Below are positions 17,901 to 29,587 of a stretch of DNA of 64,000 nt, in pieces (the first letter of the stretch is position 1; every line of letters begins with the position of its first letter). Both the position numbers and the translations under genes were made by a program. The DNA is taken from positions 5,580,001 to 5,644,000 of the forward strand of contig NC_003076.8 of the NCBI RefSeq assembly GCF_000001735.4, written 5' to 3'. The notes under the pieces were generated by a model. It saw only the letters and a list, made by a program, of their open reading frames with translations. It searched no databases and was not told where the DNA came from. This DNA comes from Arabidopsis thaliana. Taxonomy: Eukaryota; Streptophyta; Magnoliopsida; Brassicales; Brassicaceae.

Positions 17901-20900
17901 ATATTGTATTGGTTAAACTTTCCTTGCTTTGATTTGGTTACTCACCTTGGGCGTTGACTTGCAATTTTCCCAGCCTTTCCTTCCTGGTATGGTTGATGGC
18001 CTTGGTTCTCAAGTCATGCAGCGGCGTCAACTTTATTCTCACCCAATGTCCAAATTAAGAGGGTTAATGATTAACCGCATGGCGAAGCCTGAAGAAGTGC
18101 TTATTGTTGAAGATGAAAATGGGAACATCGTTCGTGAAACCATGAAGGACAATGATGTTCTTGTCCAATATAAGGTATCAATTCTTGTCCAGTTCATACT
18201 GCTTTTCTTCAGATGTCTTAGATATATACCAACAGTGCGATGTTATACAAGGAATTTTTTATTTATTTGAATCCTCTTTGGATATCCTCTTTGATTTCTT
18301 CCCCATTTCTTGTTTGAACAAATGCAGATAATGCGGGAGACATTAATCTACCTCTCACACCTTGACCATGATGATACCGAGAAGCAGGTACAGTGTCACC
18401 ATGATGATACCGGTCTATGCGTATTAATTTGTGAAATATTGAGGATTAGCAGTCTTATGATCAAGTATGCTTTTTATCAAATGAGTTTCTCCTTGTTATA
18501 GTGTGAATTATCATATTAGTACTGCTAACTTTAGCAATTTTAACATGGACCTGTTATAAGATATGAGATTTTCTGGTAGATATGTAAGCTTACTTTGGTC
18601 TGTTCCATGCTGTTTTGCTGATGTGAACTTCGGATTGTTCCTTTAAAAGATGTTGAGGAAGCTAAACAAACAATTAAGTGGGGAGGAATGGGCATGGAAC
18701 AATTTGAACACTTTGTGCTGGGCTATTGGGTCTATTTCCGGATCTATGGCAGAAGATCAGGTAAAATCTTTTGCTATGCTTCACCTGACTGCAAATTCTT
18801 TTCATAACCGTAGAAGTTCTTGTTTGTAATGCTGCACCTCTCCATCTGTGGGCTAGTATGCCATAACTTAATTCAAGAAAGTTTGACAGTGTCAACCTTC
18901 AATGTTAATTGTTTCTTTCATTAACCTCCCATTTCATGAGATATCATTATCGGCCTGACTGCTCCATACTTTGCTCTGGAAGGTTTACATTGTTAATTCT
19001 GTGCTAACAATTGTTAAATTCCATTTTTTCTTCAGGAAAACAGGTTTTTGGTGATGGTCATTCGTGATTTGTTGAATTTATGTGAAATTACCAAGGGAAA
19101 AGACAATAAAGCCGTTATTGCAAGCAACATCATGTAAGTTTGTTACTACAGCTGAATTTCTGCCTAGGTTGTTGTACTTCTATCATCTTATATTTTCTAT
19201 TTCTTTCAAGGCGATGTTAGATTTTTTTTGGTTAAGTATGACCTCTCTGTTCTGCTGTCGCTGGGTTGCAGGTATGTCGTTGGCCAGTATCCAAGATTCT
19301 TAAGGGCCCATTGGAAGTTTTTGAAGACAGTTGTGAACAAGTTGTTTGAATTCATGCATGAAACACATCCTGGTGTTCAGGTAGCTGGTCCCAATCTTTA
19401 TAGTTTATATATTATGAGATACAGTTTTCCAGGTGGAATCTCAGATAAAATGATGTGTTATTCGCTGTTAAAATCCATGAATAATATATTTTTAAGCTCT
19501 TGGAGAATATATTGGTAGCAAAAATATGCTCAAGTTGTTAATTACGGTGCTGTAGTTTATTTATAATCGTCTCAAGCTATCTGAAGTCTCTTTTTTGACT
19601 GAATATTCTTTCATAGATTTATAGACCTTGCACCTTCCCAATCACAGATACTTGATACTTATGTTTCCCTTTCAGGACATGGCCTGTGATACATTCTTGA
19701 AAATAGTTCAAAAGTGCAAGCGAAAATTCGTTATTGTACAGGTATGTATTGCTGTATTTTTATCCACCGTTAGGTTTTAGTATATCCATTGTCTTCTGAA
19801 TGAGATATTAATTACAGCTCGTTGTTCTTTCAGGTTGGAGAGAATGAACCATTTGTATCTGAACTTCTAACAGGCCTTGCAACAACTGTTCAAGATCTTG
19901 AGCCTCATCAAATACACTCATTTTATGAATCAGTAAGTTTTCCAGAAATATTATTCGCATGCCAATCAGAGCAAATTTTCCTGTTGTGATCTCATCGTTT
20001 CTCTTTTCTCCAGGTTGGTAATATGATCCAAGCAGAATCAGATCCTCAGAAGAGAGATGAATATCTCCAGAGGTTGATGGCACTCCCCAACCAGGTATGT
20101 TAATTAAAATGTGGCTATTTTTGTTTACATATCTGGCTAAAATTGTTCCCCTATACAATGTAGAAATGGGCAGAAATCATAGGACAGGCACGCCACAGTG
20201 TAGAATTCCTCAAGGATCAAGTTGTGATACGTACAGTGCTAAACATCCTACAGGTCTGATTTCTTACCTATTCCTCACAATGCATTATGATTCCATCACG
20301 TGAATTCATGTCATTATAGTAGTTAAGATTGTGCATCTGTTGGTGTTTAGACAACTGTTGGTTTGATTGTAAGGTCCAACTAATAACATGTGTTTTTCCC
20401 TGCAGACTAATACTAGTGCTGCTACTTCACTGGGAACATACTTCTTATCCCAAATTTCCTTGATTTTCTTGGATATGTTGAATGTATACAGGTAAATCCA
20501 TGATGCATCCTTATAGCGTTAATAGTCATGGTTCTCTTTCTCTAGTTCTTTTACGTGGATGATCATTTTATTTTTTCCATGGCTGCACCAGAATGTACAG
20601 TGAGCTTGTGTCAACCAACATTACTGAGGGAGGACCATATGCTTCCAAGACATCTTTTGTAAAACTCTTAAGGTTTGGATGGCTTTATGCACCAGAAATA
20701 ACGTTCTAGATGCCTCTGTTTGGAAAAACTGGAATAATTTGTATTGTGATTCTTTGCTATACAGATCGGTTAAGAGGGAAACACTTAAGCTGATAGAAAC
20801 CTTTTTAGACAAAGCTGAAGACCAGCCACACATAGGGAAACAATTTGTGCCGCCAATGATGGAATCAGTACTTGGTGACTATGCGAGGAATGTGCCTGAT

Positions 20901-22467
20901 GCTAGGGAATCCGAAGTTCTTTCACTCTTTGCAACGATTATAAACAAGTATGCCTCTTATTGTTGATGTGTGCCCTAATAAATTAACTGTAATTGTGAAA
21001 AGGTTGGAAGATCTGGGCAGATGTTTACCATGCTGCAATATTTTATTTTGACTTTTTTCTTTCAGGTACAAGGCAACAATGTTAGACGACGTGCCTCACA
21101 TATTTGAAGCTGTATTCCAGTGTACATTGGAGGTAACAGATTTTATGGATTGTGTGTATTTGACGGGATGAAAGACTTGCGTGGCGGTCGTTCTTATGCC
21201 TTGTATACTTTATTGACACCTTTTATTCATCCTATTGCAGATGATAACTAAGAACTTTGAAGATTATCCAGAACACCGCCTCAAGTTTTTCTCATTACTC
21301 CGTGCTATTGCTACGTTTTGTTTCCCTGCCTTGATAAAGTTATCAAGTCCGGTTAGTGATTACGTTTTTGCATATATTATTCTTTTACGTGATTGAAAAG
21401 TCGTTTGACCTTCTTTCTAAGCCTTCTCTCATTATTTGCTTCTGTTTCTTACTGTATCGTCATTTTGCAACAGCAACTGAAGCTAGTGATGGATTCAATT
21501 ATCTGGGCATTTAGACATACTGAGAGAAATATTGCTGAAACCGGGCTTAATCTTTTGCTTGAGATGCTGAAAAACTTTCAGGTTTGGTGTTTATTTTCCT
21601 TCTTTTAGCTCAGTGGTTGTGGCATATATTACGCTTGCTCTAACACTTTACTCTGATTGTGACAGCAATCTGAATTTTGTAATCAATTCTACCGGTCATA
21701 CTTTATGCAAATCGAGCAAGAAATATTTGCCGTTTTGACCGATACCTTCCATAAGCCTGGCTTCAAGCTACATGTGTTGGTGCTGCAGCAACTGTTTTGC
21801 CTGGTAAAACCATCTCTTCTCTTGTTGTTTCTTATTTGATAGCTTAAGTAATCATTTACTTGGGAATGGGTAGTTCTATGCACTTAGCCGTTTGATAATT
21901 ATATATTTCAGCCTGAGAGCGGTGCTTTGACAGAACCCTTGTGGGATGCTACAACCGTTCCTTACCCGTATCCGGACAACGTTGCATTTGTTCGCGAATA
22001 CACCATTAAGCTACTGAGCTCTTCATTCCCAAACATGACTGCAGCAGAGGTAATAAAAACTAAAACCAGAAGTTTCACTTTCACAGTTTTCATGTTGGTT
22101 TTTTACTTCGTATCCTGATATATTGATATCAACAAATAATACAGGTCACACAATTTGTGAATGGACTATACGAGTCTAGAAATGACCCGTCTGGATTTAA
22201 GAATAACATTCGTGACTTCCTTGTACAGTCTAAGGAGTTTTCCGCTCAGGTACTTAACCTGTCTTTCGCAAAAGCCATTCAAATTGGTTTTAAGAACTCA
22301 AAACCAAATAGCCGAAGCCAATTTGTTGAATACTTATTTTTCAGGATAACAAAGATCTCTATGCTGAGGAAGCAGCTGCACAGAGAGAGAGAGAACGTCA
22401 AAGAATGCTTTCAATTCCTGGGCTTATTGCTCCTAATGAGATTCAAGACGAGATGGTGGACTCATAA
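14904..22467 (+). CDS. XPO1A: Exportin-1 (CRM1), nuclear export receptor
   Basis: AT5G17020-type exportin. 32 coding exons: 14904-15002, 15534-15650, 15731-15823, 15918-15989, 16145-16252, 16324-16406, 16531-16669, 16753-16821, 16907-16984, 17153-17215, 17309-17353, 17494-17601, 17735-17833, 17974-18174, 18328-18387, 18650-18760, 19036-19133, 19272-19380, 19676-19741, 19834-19932, 20014-20094, 20164-20253, 20406-20491, 20592-20672, 20765-20947, 21066-21132, 21241-21351, 21474-21581, 21666-21803, 21912-22049, 22145-22249, 22345-22467; 3228 nt, 1075 aa, the usual CRM1 length. It binds leucine-rich export signals together with RanGTP and carries cargo through nuclear pores. Importin-beta N-terminal domain in the first ~110 residues, then HEAT repeats. 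NES-groove cysteine in NLCEITKGK (Cys531, codon 19081-19083), the leptomycin B target position in CRM1, is present. Followed by the highly conserved [18 protein letters not shown]. Confidence 0.98.
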
Positions 22468-23197
22468 AATTAAGAAGGGTGCAACAAGAAGAAGCTTCCT
22501 GTGTTCAATGGGCTGGATTTTTTGTAATCATAGGTTTTTGAAAACAGGAAAGAGTTCAAGGAGAGATTAATTTCCCCGACCGTATCTCTACTACCGTATT
22601 CCGAAGCTTCTCAATTCGATTTTGAGGATTGGAAAAGCTAAGAAAACAGAGATCTTTTTGGGGATAAATTAGTGTCTTGTTTGGTTAATTAATTGGGTTT
22701 AATGTAGATTTAAACATTAGGGACCTTCTCTAGTTATCTCATATGGTTGGCTCCTTTTTGCTTTGACCTTTTTTTGGGGGTTTGTTTCTATTACTCAGTG
22801 ATTCGTGTTTTAGGTGCAAGATATTTTTTTAGACTCTATCTTTGTCACCCCCTAGGGGGTTTAAAATTGTAAGATTGACTTGTGGTGATGTTTCTCATTA
22901 AAATCGTCCACTTTAAAGTGTGCTTTGACAATTTTATCAAACAAAACTTTGAATTTAGTCATCATTATTTTACTCTTATTTGTTACCCCATATGAAATAA
23001 AACTACCACTAAATTAAATAAATACAACTATTTAATTTATGAAAACGAAAATGCCATCTAAATTAAATTATTGACACGTAACAATAAATATTAAGATAGC
23101 ATAAAACGTTTATTTGTACTTCGAAAACTTATACGTCAATAATTTATTATTCCCGCCCACAATGCAAGATAACAACTAGTAGGTGTTGTTTACATGT
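22468..23197. other. intergenic: 3' flanks of XPO1A and UGT78D3
   Basis: Convergent gene ends. The XPO1A 3' UTR probably runs to about 22900; the rest is AT-rich. The palindromic CCCCCTAGGGGG lies at 22846-22857. No gene seen. Confidence 0.4.
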
Positions 23198-24723
23198 TTA
23201 TCCAAAGTTCACAACTTCGTCCAACAATCCTCCAAAATTCTCAAAGGAGCTTCCTTTGGTAGAGACAGCTTCTTGTGCTAGTTCTTCAAGCTTTTTAGCA
23301 TTAACCTTCATCTTCTTGCCATCATCTTGAACCAAAACCCGATCCAAACTCTCCTCAAATCCATCCTTCGTGAAGACTCCACTACTAATCGTCACTCCGA
23401 TCTCCCACACAGCTTCCACAGATCTTGCATTGATTGCATGATCCCCGAAAATCGGTCTACAAATCATCGGTACACCTGCCGACACACTCTCCAACACTGA
23501 GTTCCACCCACCATGCGAAACAAACACACCCATTGCTTCATGGTTTAGCAGCTCCACTTGTGGTGCCCATGGAACCACCATCCCTTGCTCTCTGGTCCGA
23601 TCCAAAAAGCCTTCTGGTAAATGAGTCATTTTCATCTCTTGTAGCGACCAAACAAAAGGCACTTTACTCGATTCCAATCCTTGTGCTATCGCCACAAGCT
23701 CTACAGGAGGCGGTGTCGCGACTCTACCAAAGGCAATGTACGCTACAGAAGCAGTGGACCGCTTCTCGATCCAAGCCAAGCAACCGTGAGGATCGTGCAC
23801 TAGCGTTGATGTTTGCGATGGAGAAGATAATAAAGCGAGAGGACCGATGTTTAGGTAACGTTTGAATTCCGATCTGAAATCATTTGTAAACGTAGGATCC
23901 AATTCTTCAAAGGAATTGATGAAAACAGCAGTGGCACGAGGTAAAGCAAGACCCATTTGGTGCAACGTTTTAGAGAAAACAGAGTCTAAGTTCCCAAACA
24001 CAACGCCTTCTTGTGTGTCTTTGACTCTGATCTTCTCCATTCCTGAGATAAACCCTATTGTCTCCTCCATACGCTCACCTACTTCTGAAAATTAGAATGG
24101 AGACATTTCTTTTAAAAATCCCTCGGGGGATTATTGTGGAACAGGCAGGTTTACTTGCCCTATAAGGCATCTATAGTTGCAATATTGAAATTTCAATGGA
24201 ATCGTAAAGCAAGAAAAGATTTGTGTATACCTTTGACACCGACGTTTTCTCTGATGGCATCTGTGTAGAGATGAGCAGTGAGCGAGGTTGCTCCGCCTCC
24301 ATAGTACGCAACCCACGACGCTTTCATCTCCGCAGCCGCCGTCTCCGCTGCTAACCAGAGGAACGCATCCGTAAGGATGCACTTGAACTTCCTACCAACT
24401 TCGGTCTCGGCCGCCTTGATTTCTCTTCGGAAAATCTCTGGCGCCGCTTCAAGAAACAGCTCAACAGCGTGCTGTGGATTCCCCGTCAACACGAATCCCT
24501 CAGGAACACCGTCATCGACGTTGTGGACACGAATGTTTGTGGGGATATCGGAGGAGAGTAACGACGAGTTGGATCGTGCGGTGCTGAAGAAGGAGAAGAC
24601 GGTGGAGGGAGCAGCGGTGGCGAGACGGCACGTGACGGCGAGGAGAGGAGCTGCATGAGTGCCGAAGGGGAAAACGAGAACTGCCACGTGGGAGTCTCGC
24701 GTTGGCTGCGAGGGTTTGGCCAT
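23198..24723 (-). CDS. UGT78D3: flavonol 3-O-arabinosyltransferase (UGT78D3)
   Basis: AT5G17030-type family-1 glycosyltransferase. Exons 24231-24723 and 23198-24084; 1380 nt, 459 aa; the intron sits at the position shared by the three copies (VK/EVGERMEE). It transfers a pentose (arabinose in published work on UGT78D3) from UDP-sugar to the 3-OH of flavonols in the cytosol. Seen: catalytic His in FPFGTHAAPL near residue 22, acceptor-side Asp in CILTDAFLWL near residue 118, and a PSPG donor box from WAPQVELLNHEAMG to FGDH. Two departures from the usual glucosyltransferase box: HGGW in place of HCGW, and final His in place of Gln (GDH), the position known in this superfamily to influence sugar choice. 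Tandem repeats lie immediately upstream of the start. Confidence 0.95.
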
Positions 24724-24734
24724 GATGCAGGCAA

Positions 24735-24907
24735 TGCTAAGGAGAGAATAATGTGCGTAGTTACATTAAATAGAAGTACGCTAAAGAGAGAAAAATGTGC
24801 GTAGTTACATTAATCAAATAGAAGTATGCTAAAGAGAGAGTAATGTGCGTAGTTACATTAAATAGAAGTACGCTAAAGAGAGTTCGTACGCTAAAGAGAG
24901 TTCGTAG
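24735..24907. repeat. tandem repeat in the UGT78D3 promoter/leader
   Basis: About three imperfect units of roughly 46-54 bp, each reading GCTAAAGAGAG (or GGAGAG), then AATGTGCGTAGTTACATTAA, then ATAGAAGTACG, start near 24735, 24781 and 24828. Two short units of GTACGCTAAAGAGAGTTC follow at 24877-24905. The array begins 12 nt upstream of the UGT78D3 start codon. Confidence 0.85.
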
Positions 24908-25357
24908 ATGAGCCACCGAGCAAGTATAGACTCTTTCTCTCTTAATCAAATTTAAGTATACCTTTATTTTGTCCTTTGTTTATGTCCCTGCTATATTGTT
25001 TTGGTAGGTAGAATTTGTGGTTCTTATATTATATGGTGAGTTTTCTCATCAAGTCTCATCTGTCTTTCATTCAATGTTCTAAAGTAAGCCCCTAGATCGA
25101 CAGACGTATAGATATTTTTTTATATGGAGACTAGTCTACACGATAGATATTTTTTTCTCAAAACATATATCTACCGACATACAATTTGTTTAGATATGTA
25201 TATATTAATTACAAAGTTACCATAACAGAAAAAAATAAAAAATAAAAACAAAGGATAAAGATTCTCACTTTCACTTTTTTTTTACAAAAAAGGTCTTTTC
25301 ATTTTCATTCCAAAACAGAACATGTTTATTTGTTTATTTATCCAAAGTCTATTTGCT
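24908..25357. other. intergenic, UGT78D3 promoter / UGT78D4 3' flank
   Basis: AT-rich. It includes poly-T and poly-A runs (25277-25290) and two copies of GATAGATATTTTTTT-like sequence near 25110 and 25143. No gene seen. Confidence 0.4.
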
Positions 25358-26274
25358 TCAAACTTTCATAACTTCGTCCAACAAACCTTTGAAATTCTCA
25401 AAGGAGCTTCCTTCCGTAGAGACAGCTTCTTGTGCTAGTTCTTTAAGCTTCTTGGCATTAAACTTCATCTTCTTGCCATCATCTTGAACCAAAACCCGAT
25501 CCAAACTCTCCTCAAATCCATCCTTCGTGAAGACTCCACTACTAATCGTCATTCCAATTTCCCACACAGCCTCCACGGATCTTGCATTGAGTGCGTGATC
25601 CCCGAAAATCGGTCTACAAATCATTGGTACACCTGCCGATACACTCTCCAACACTGAGTTCCACCCACCATGCGACACAAACACACCCATTGCTTCATGG
25701 TTTAGCAGCTCCACTTGTGGTGCCCATGGGACCACCATTCCTTGCTCTCTTGTCCCATCCAAAAACCCTTTTGGTAAATGAACCATGTTCTTCTCTTGGA
25801 GCGACCAAACAAAAGGCACTTTACTCGATTCCAATCCTTGTGCTACCACTACAAGCTCTCCAGGAGGCGGTGTCATGACTCTACCGAAGGCAATGTAAAC
25901 TACAGAAGCAGTGGACCGCTTCTTGATCCAAGCCAAGCAGCCGTGTGGATCATGCAATGGTGTTTCTCTTTGCGAAGTAGAGAATAACAACGCAAGAGGA
26001 CCGATGCTCAGGTAACGTTTGAATTTCAATCTGAGGTTATCAGTCAATGTAGGGTCTAATTCTTCAAAAGAATTCATGTAAACCGTAGTGGCACGAGGCA
26101 AAGCAAGTCCCATTTGGTGCAACATCTTCGAGAAAACAGAGTCTAAATTCCCAAACACAACTCCTTCTGGTGTATCTTTAACTCTGATCTTCTCCATTCC
26201 AGAAATACACCCTAATGTTTCCTCCATACGCCCATCTACTTATGTAAATTAGAAAGGATCATATCATTATCAAA

Positions 26275-26318
<44 letters not shown>

Positions 26319-26963
26319 TCTTGTAATTTCTTTTATTTAAATTTGAATAACCTTTATAGTGACATATACAAATAATTCTTTTTGTCTCTTTTTTTGGTAA
26401 AAATGACATAATTCTTTTAACCTTTGTTTCCCATTTTAGGAACTTTCCTTTAATAGCATGTCTAATGACAAAGTCACAAGGTTGGAATATATATAAACCT
26501 TTGACAGCGATTGTTTCTCTGATGAGATCTGTGTAGAGATGAGCAGTGAGCGAGTTCCGGAGGTCCAGAAAGCAACCCACGACACTTTCATCTCCGCCGC
26601 CATATCCCCCGCGAACCAGATGAACGCATCCGTGAGCATGCATGTCACTTTCCTACCAACCTCAGTCTCCGCCACCGCGAGTTCTCTCCTAAAAATCTCC
26701 GGCGCCGCTTCAAGAAACAGCTCGACCGCCTCCTGTGGATTCCTCGAGAGCACGTATCCCTCGGGAACACCGTCGGACACGTCATGGACCCGAATGTTCG
26801 GAGGAAGATCGGAGGAGAGCAACGAGAAGTTGGATTGTGAGGTGTTCAAGAAGGAGAAGACGGTGGAAGGAGCTGCGGTGGCGAGACGACGGGTGACGGC
26901 GAGGATAGCCTGACCATGACTGCCGAATGGAAAAGCGAGAACTGCCACGTGGGAGTTGGCCAT
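25358..26963 (-). CDS. UGT78D4: UGT78D4, family-1 glycosyltransferase with altered splicing
   Basis: AT5G17040-type. Exons 26499-26963 and 25358-26221 give 1329 nt, 442 aa. Compared with UGT78D2 and D3, exon 1 lacks 4 nt near 26553-26559, so after FWTSGT the frame shifts (RSLLISTQ replaces SLTAHLYT). The usual acceptor CAG of the intron reads CAT here (26238-26240 on this strand), and splicing at the next AG would give an immediate TAG. Using the AG in ATGGAG (acceptor after 26222) restores the frame, giving SLSK/ETLGCISG. The product has the catalytic SH motif near residue 15 and a complete PSPG box ending GDH, with HGGW as in UGT78D3, but a scrambled stretch before the junction that in relatives contributes to the acceptor side. 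Activity is therefore doubtful; the published sugar is unknown to me. Confidence 0.9.
26277..26315. repeat. (TA)n microsatellite in the UGT78D4 intron
   Basis: About 18 TA dinucleotides in a row within the only intron, about 40 nt beyond the damaged acceptor. Expected to vary in length between plants. Confidence 0.95.
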
Positions 26964-27236
26964 GGAAGAGAAAGCAAACGTTAATTAAAGAGAGAATATG
27001 AATATGGAATGGTTGTGGACCTTGTGGATTAAATACAGAAATACCATGTATTGTCGGGTTTTTAATATTGTTGGTAGGTAAAATTCGTGGTTCATCTTTA
27101 TTTCACGTAAGAAAACCCAAATTTAATGGATCTTATTAATATATATATTATTTGATTTGATTGTTCACTAAATTTAAATGTTACAAGGGACGACTTTTTG
27201 GGTCATATAGTTTTGAAAGTTGGATGGGAGAGAGAC
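26964..27236. other. UGT78D4 promoter region
   Basis: Minus-strand promoter sequence upstream of 26963, AT-rich. GGTAGGTAAAATTCGTGGTTC at 27072-27092 (in shortened form) recalls GGTAGGTAGAATTTGTGGTTC at 25002-25022 upstream of UGT78D3, so part of the promoter was duplicated with the genes. Confidence 0.4.
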
Positions 27237-27476
27237 TCAATGACCGACACATAAACAAAGGATGAGATCGAGTAAAGAAGTTGTAATGTTGGTCACTAGT
27301 CCCTGATGGTAGTAATACCACGAGCGCTTGACCGGTCTTTTCCTCAAGATTTTCTGAGCCGTGCATTCAAGATCACAGTCCAGCAACCCAAATTTGCTAT
27401 CTCCATATGCTCCTTCATCCAACGTATCCTTGACATCACTGCTAAGATTTATACCCATTGGAGAGTTCTCATCCAT
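27237..27476 (-). other. unassigned 79-codon ORF between UGT78D4 and UGT78D2
   Basis: A minus-strand frame begins MDENSPMGINLSSDVKD and holds an acidic first half followed by TAQKILRKRPVKRSWYYY. Its composition is protein-like and less AT-biased than the surrounding spacer. I do not recognise a family. It could be a gene fragment, a short peptide gene or an exon of a longer transcript; nothing in the other two UGT intergenic spaces corresponds to it. Confidence 0.25.
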
Positions 27477-27827
27477 GAACTATCTTTGCGACTAGTTAAC
27501 ATATGAAAGAGAACGACTAGCTGTTGTTATCACAAAGAGAGAGCTTCCACATTTCCTTATGTGTTTTTGTATTAAGCAACGATGCCCCCAGATTGGCTAA
27601 GTCCAATTGTTCGTATTTATAAACACTCAATTTGTAATTGAGTTTGATTTACAAGTATGTTGAGATTATAAGAAATTGTGTGTTCATAACAATTAACAAC
27701 ATCAAACCATCCTTATGAATTCAAAGTAGCTTCCTTTAGAAGACAACGTTCTTCTTCTTCACTAACTCTGTTTTTGTTACCAATAATAGAAACTGTTGTT
27801 ATTTATTTGTCCAAAATCATTTCACAT

Positions 27828-29392
27828 TCAAATAATGTTTACAACTGCATCCAACAATCCTCTGAAATTCTCAGAGGACCTTCCTTTAGAAGAGACAGCT
27901 TCGTAAGCTAGTTCTTTAAGTTTCTTAGCATTACATTTCATCTTCTTACCATCATCTTGAACTAAAACTTTATCCAAACACTTCTCAAACCCATCTTTCG
28001 TGAAGACTCCATTGATAATCGTCATTCCAATCTCCCACACAACCTCCACCGCTCTTCCGTTCAATCTCTGATCCCCAAAAAATGGCCTGCAAATCATCGG
28101 TACACCACCCGATACACTCTCCAACACCGAGTTCCATCCACAATGCGTCACAAACACACCCGTTGCTTCGTGTTTCAGCAGTTCCACTTGCGGTGCCCAT
28201 GGAACCACTATCCCTTGCTCTCTTGTCCTATCCAAAAACCCTTTTGGTAACTGAACCAAGCTCTTCTCCTTAAGCGACCAAACAAACGGCACTTTACTCG
28301 ATTCCAACCCTTCTGCTATCGCCGCAAGCTCTCCAGGAGGCGGTGTCATGACCGTACCAAAGCTAATGTACGCCACAGAACCAGAAGATCTCTTCTCCAT
28401 CCAAGCCAAACAACCGTGAGGATCTTGCACTAGTTGTTGCAATGTAGAAGATAATAACCCGAGAGGACCGATGTTCAGATATCGTTTAAATCTCGATCTG
28501 AGGTTATTCGTCAATGTAGGATCCAAATCTTCAAAAGAATTGATGAAAACAGCAGTGGCACGAGGCAAAGCAAGACCCATTTGATGAAGCATCTTTGAGA
28601 AAACAGAGTCTAAATTCCCAAACACAACTCCTTCTGGTGTATCTTTGACTCTGATCTTCTCCATTCCTGAGATAACCCCTATTGTCTCCTCCATACGCTC
28701 ACCTACTTCTGTAAATTAGAATGGAATCATAAACATTACCACAAATACATATAAATCTTCAAATCAATAGTATCTTAACCTCTGTTTCTTCTTTTAGCTA
28801 AATTTTCCTCTAGTTGCATATTTATTTATGAGATAAAAGACAAAATCACAAGTCGGAATTGGGAAGCATTCAAAAATTTGTATATATTACCTTTGACACC
28901 GATGGTTTCTCTGATGAGATCTGTGTAGAGATGAGCAGAGAGTGAGTTTGCTCCGGCGGTCCAAAACGCAATCCACGACGCATTTATCTCCGTCGCCATA
29001 TCAGCCGCGAACCAGAAGAACGCATCAGTCATCAAACATTTCACTTCCGTACCAACCTCCGTCTCCGCCTTCGCGATTTCTCTCCGGAAATTCTCCGGCG
29101 CAGCTTGAAGAAACAGCTCGATCGCCTCCTGTGGTCTCCCGCTAAACACGTATCCCTCCGGAACACCGTCGGCAATATCGTATACTCTGATGTTCGCCGG
29201 ACGATCTGCTTCGTCACCGGAGGAAAATAACGAAGAGTTGGATTGTGCGGTGTTGAAGAAAGAGAAGACGGTGGAAGGAGAGGCGGAGGCGAGGCGGCGC
29301 GTGACGGTGAGGAGAGGAGCTGCATGAGTGCCGAAAGGAAAAGCGAGAACTGCCACGTGGGAGTCTCTGGTTGGGTCGGAGGGTTTGGTCAT
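27828..29392 (-). CDS. UGT78D2: anthocyanidin / flavonol 3-O-glucosyltransferase (UGT78D2)
   Basis: AT5G17050-type. Exons 28891-29392 and 27828-28708; 1383 nt, 460 aa, matching the known protein as I remember it. It glucosylates the 3-OH of flavonols and anthocyanidins with UDP-glucose in the cytosol, a central step of anthocyanin and flavonol glycoside formation. Seen: catalytic His in FPFGTHAAPL near residue 22, Asp in CLMTDAFFWF, and a PSPG box from WAPQVELLKHEATG through HCGWNSVLE to FFGDQ. The final Gln and the Cys of HCGW are the glucosyltransferase-type residues; both differ in its two neighbours (His and Gly). A start at 29392 (MTKPSDPT) is chosen over upstream in-frame codons because it aligns with the neighbours. 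G-box-like CACGTG near 29354-29359 is within codons for SHVAV and occurs in all three copies. Confidence 0.97.
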
Positions 29393-29587
29393 GGTGCGAG
29401 TAATGAAGAAGAAGACTTGAAAAGAGAAGAGAGAGTTTGTTGGAGAATAAATAGAGAGGAGAGGGCTAAAGAGAAGAGAGAGTGTGGTCGTAAATGAACC
29501 ACCGAGCAAGTGTAAAGCTCGTGTTTCGTGGTTGGTACCGATCTCTTCTCTTTCTTTATATAACAAGTAAACAACTTTTTTAATCAA

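Noticed and set aside
22846-22857. Palindrome CCCCCTAGGGGG in the XPO1A 3' region
   Set aside because: An isolated 12-bp palindrome in probable 3' UTR with no further pairing; too little to call a functional element.
23434-23865. 143-codon ORF antisense to UGT78D3 (and similar ones at 25591, 26539 and 28082)
   Set aside because: These mirror the conserved UGT coding sequence in all three copies; they are shadows of the real frame.
29353-29360. G-box CACGTG at the start of UGT78D2
   Set aside because: It falls within codons for SHVAV and is present in all three UGT copies because the residues are conserved, so it gives no independent sign of regulation.
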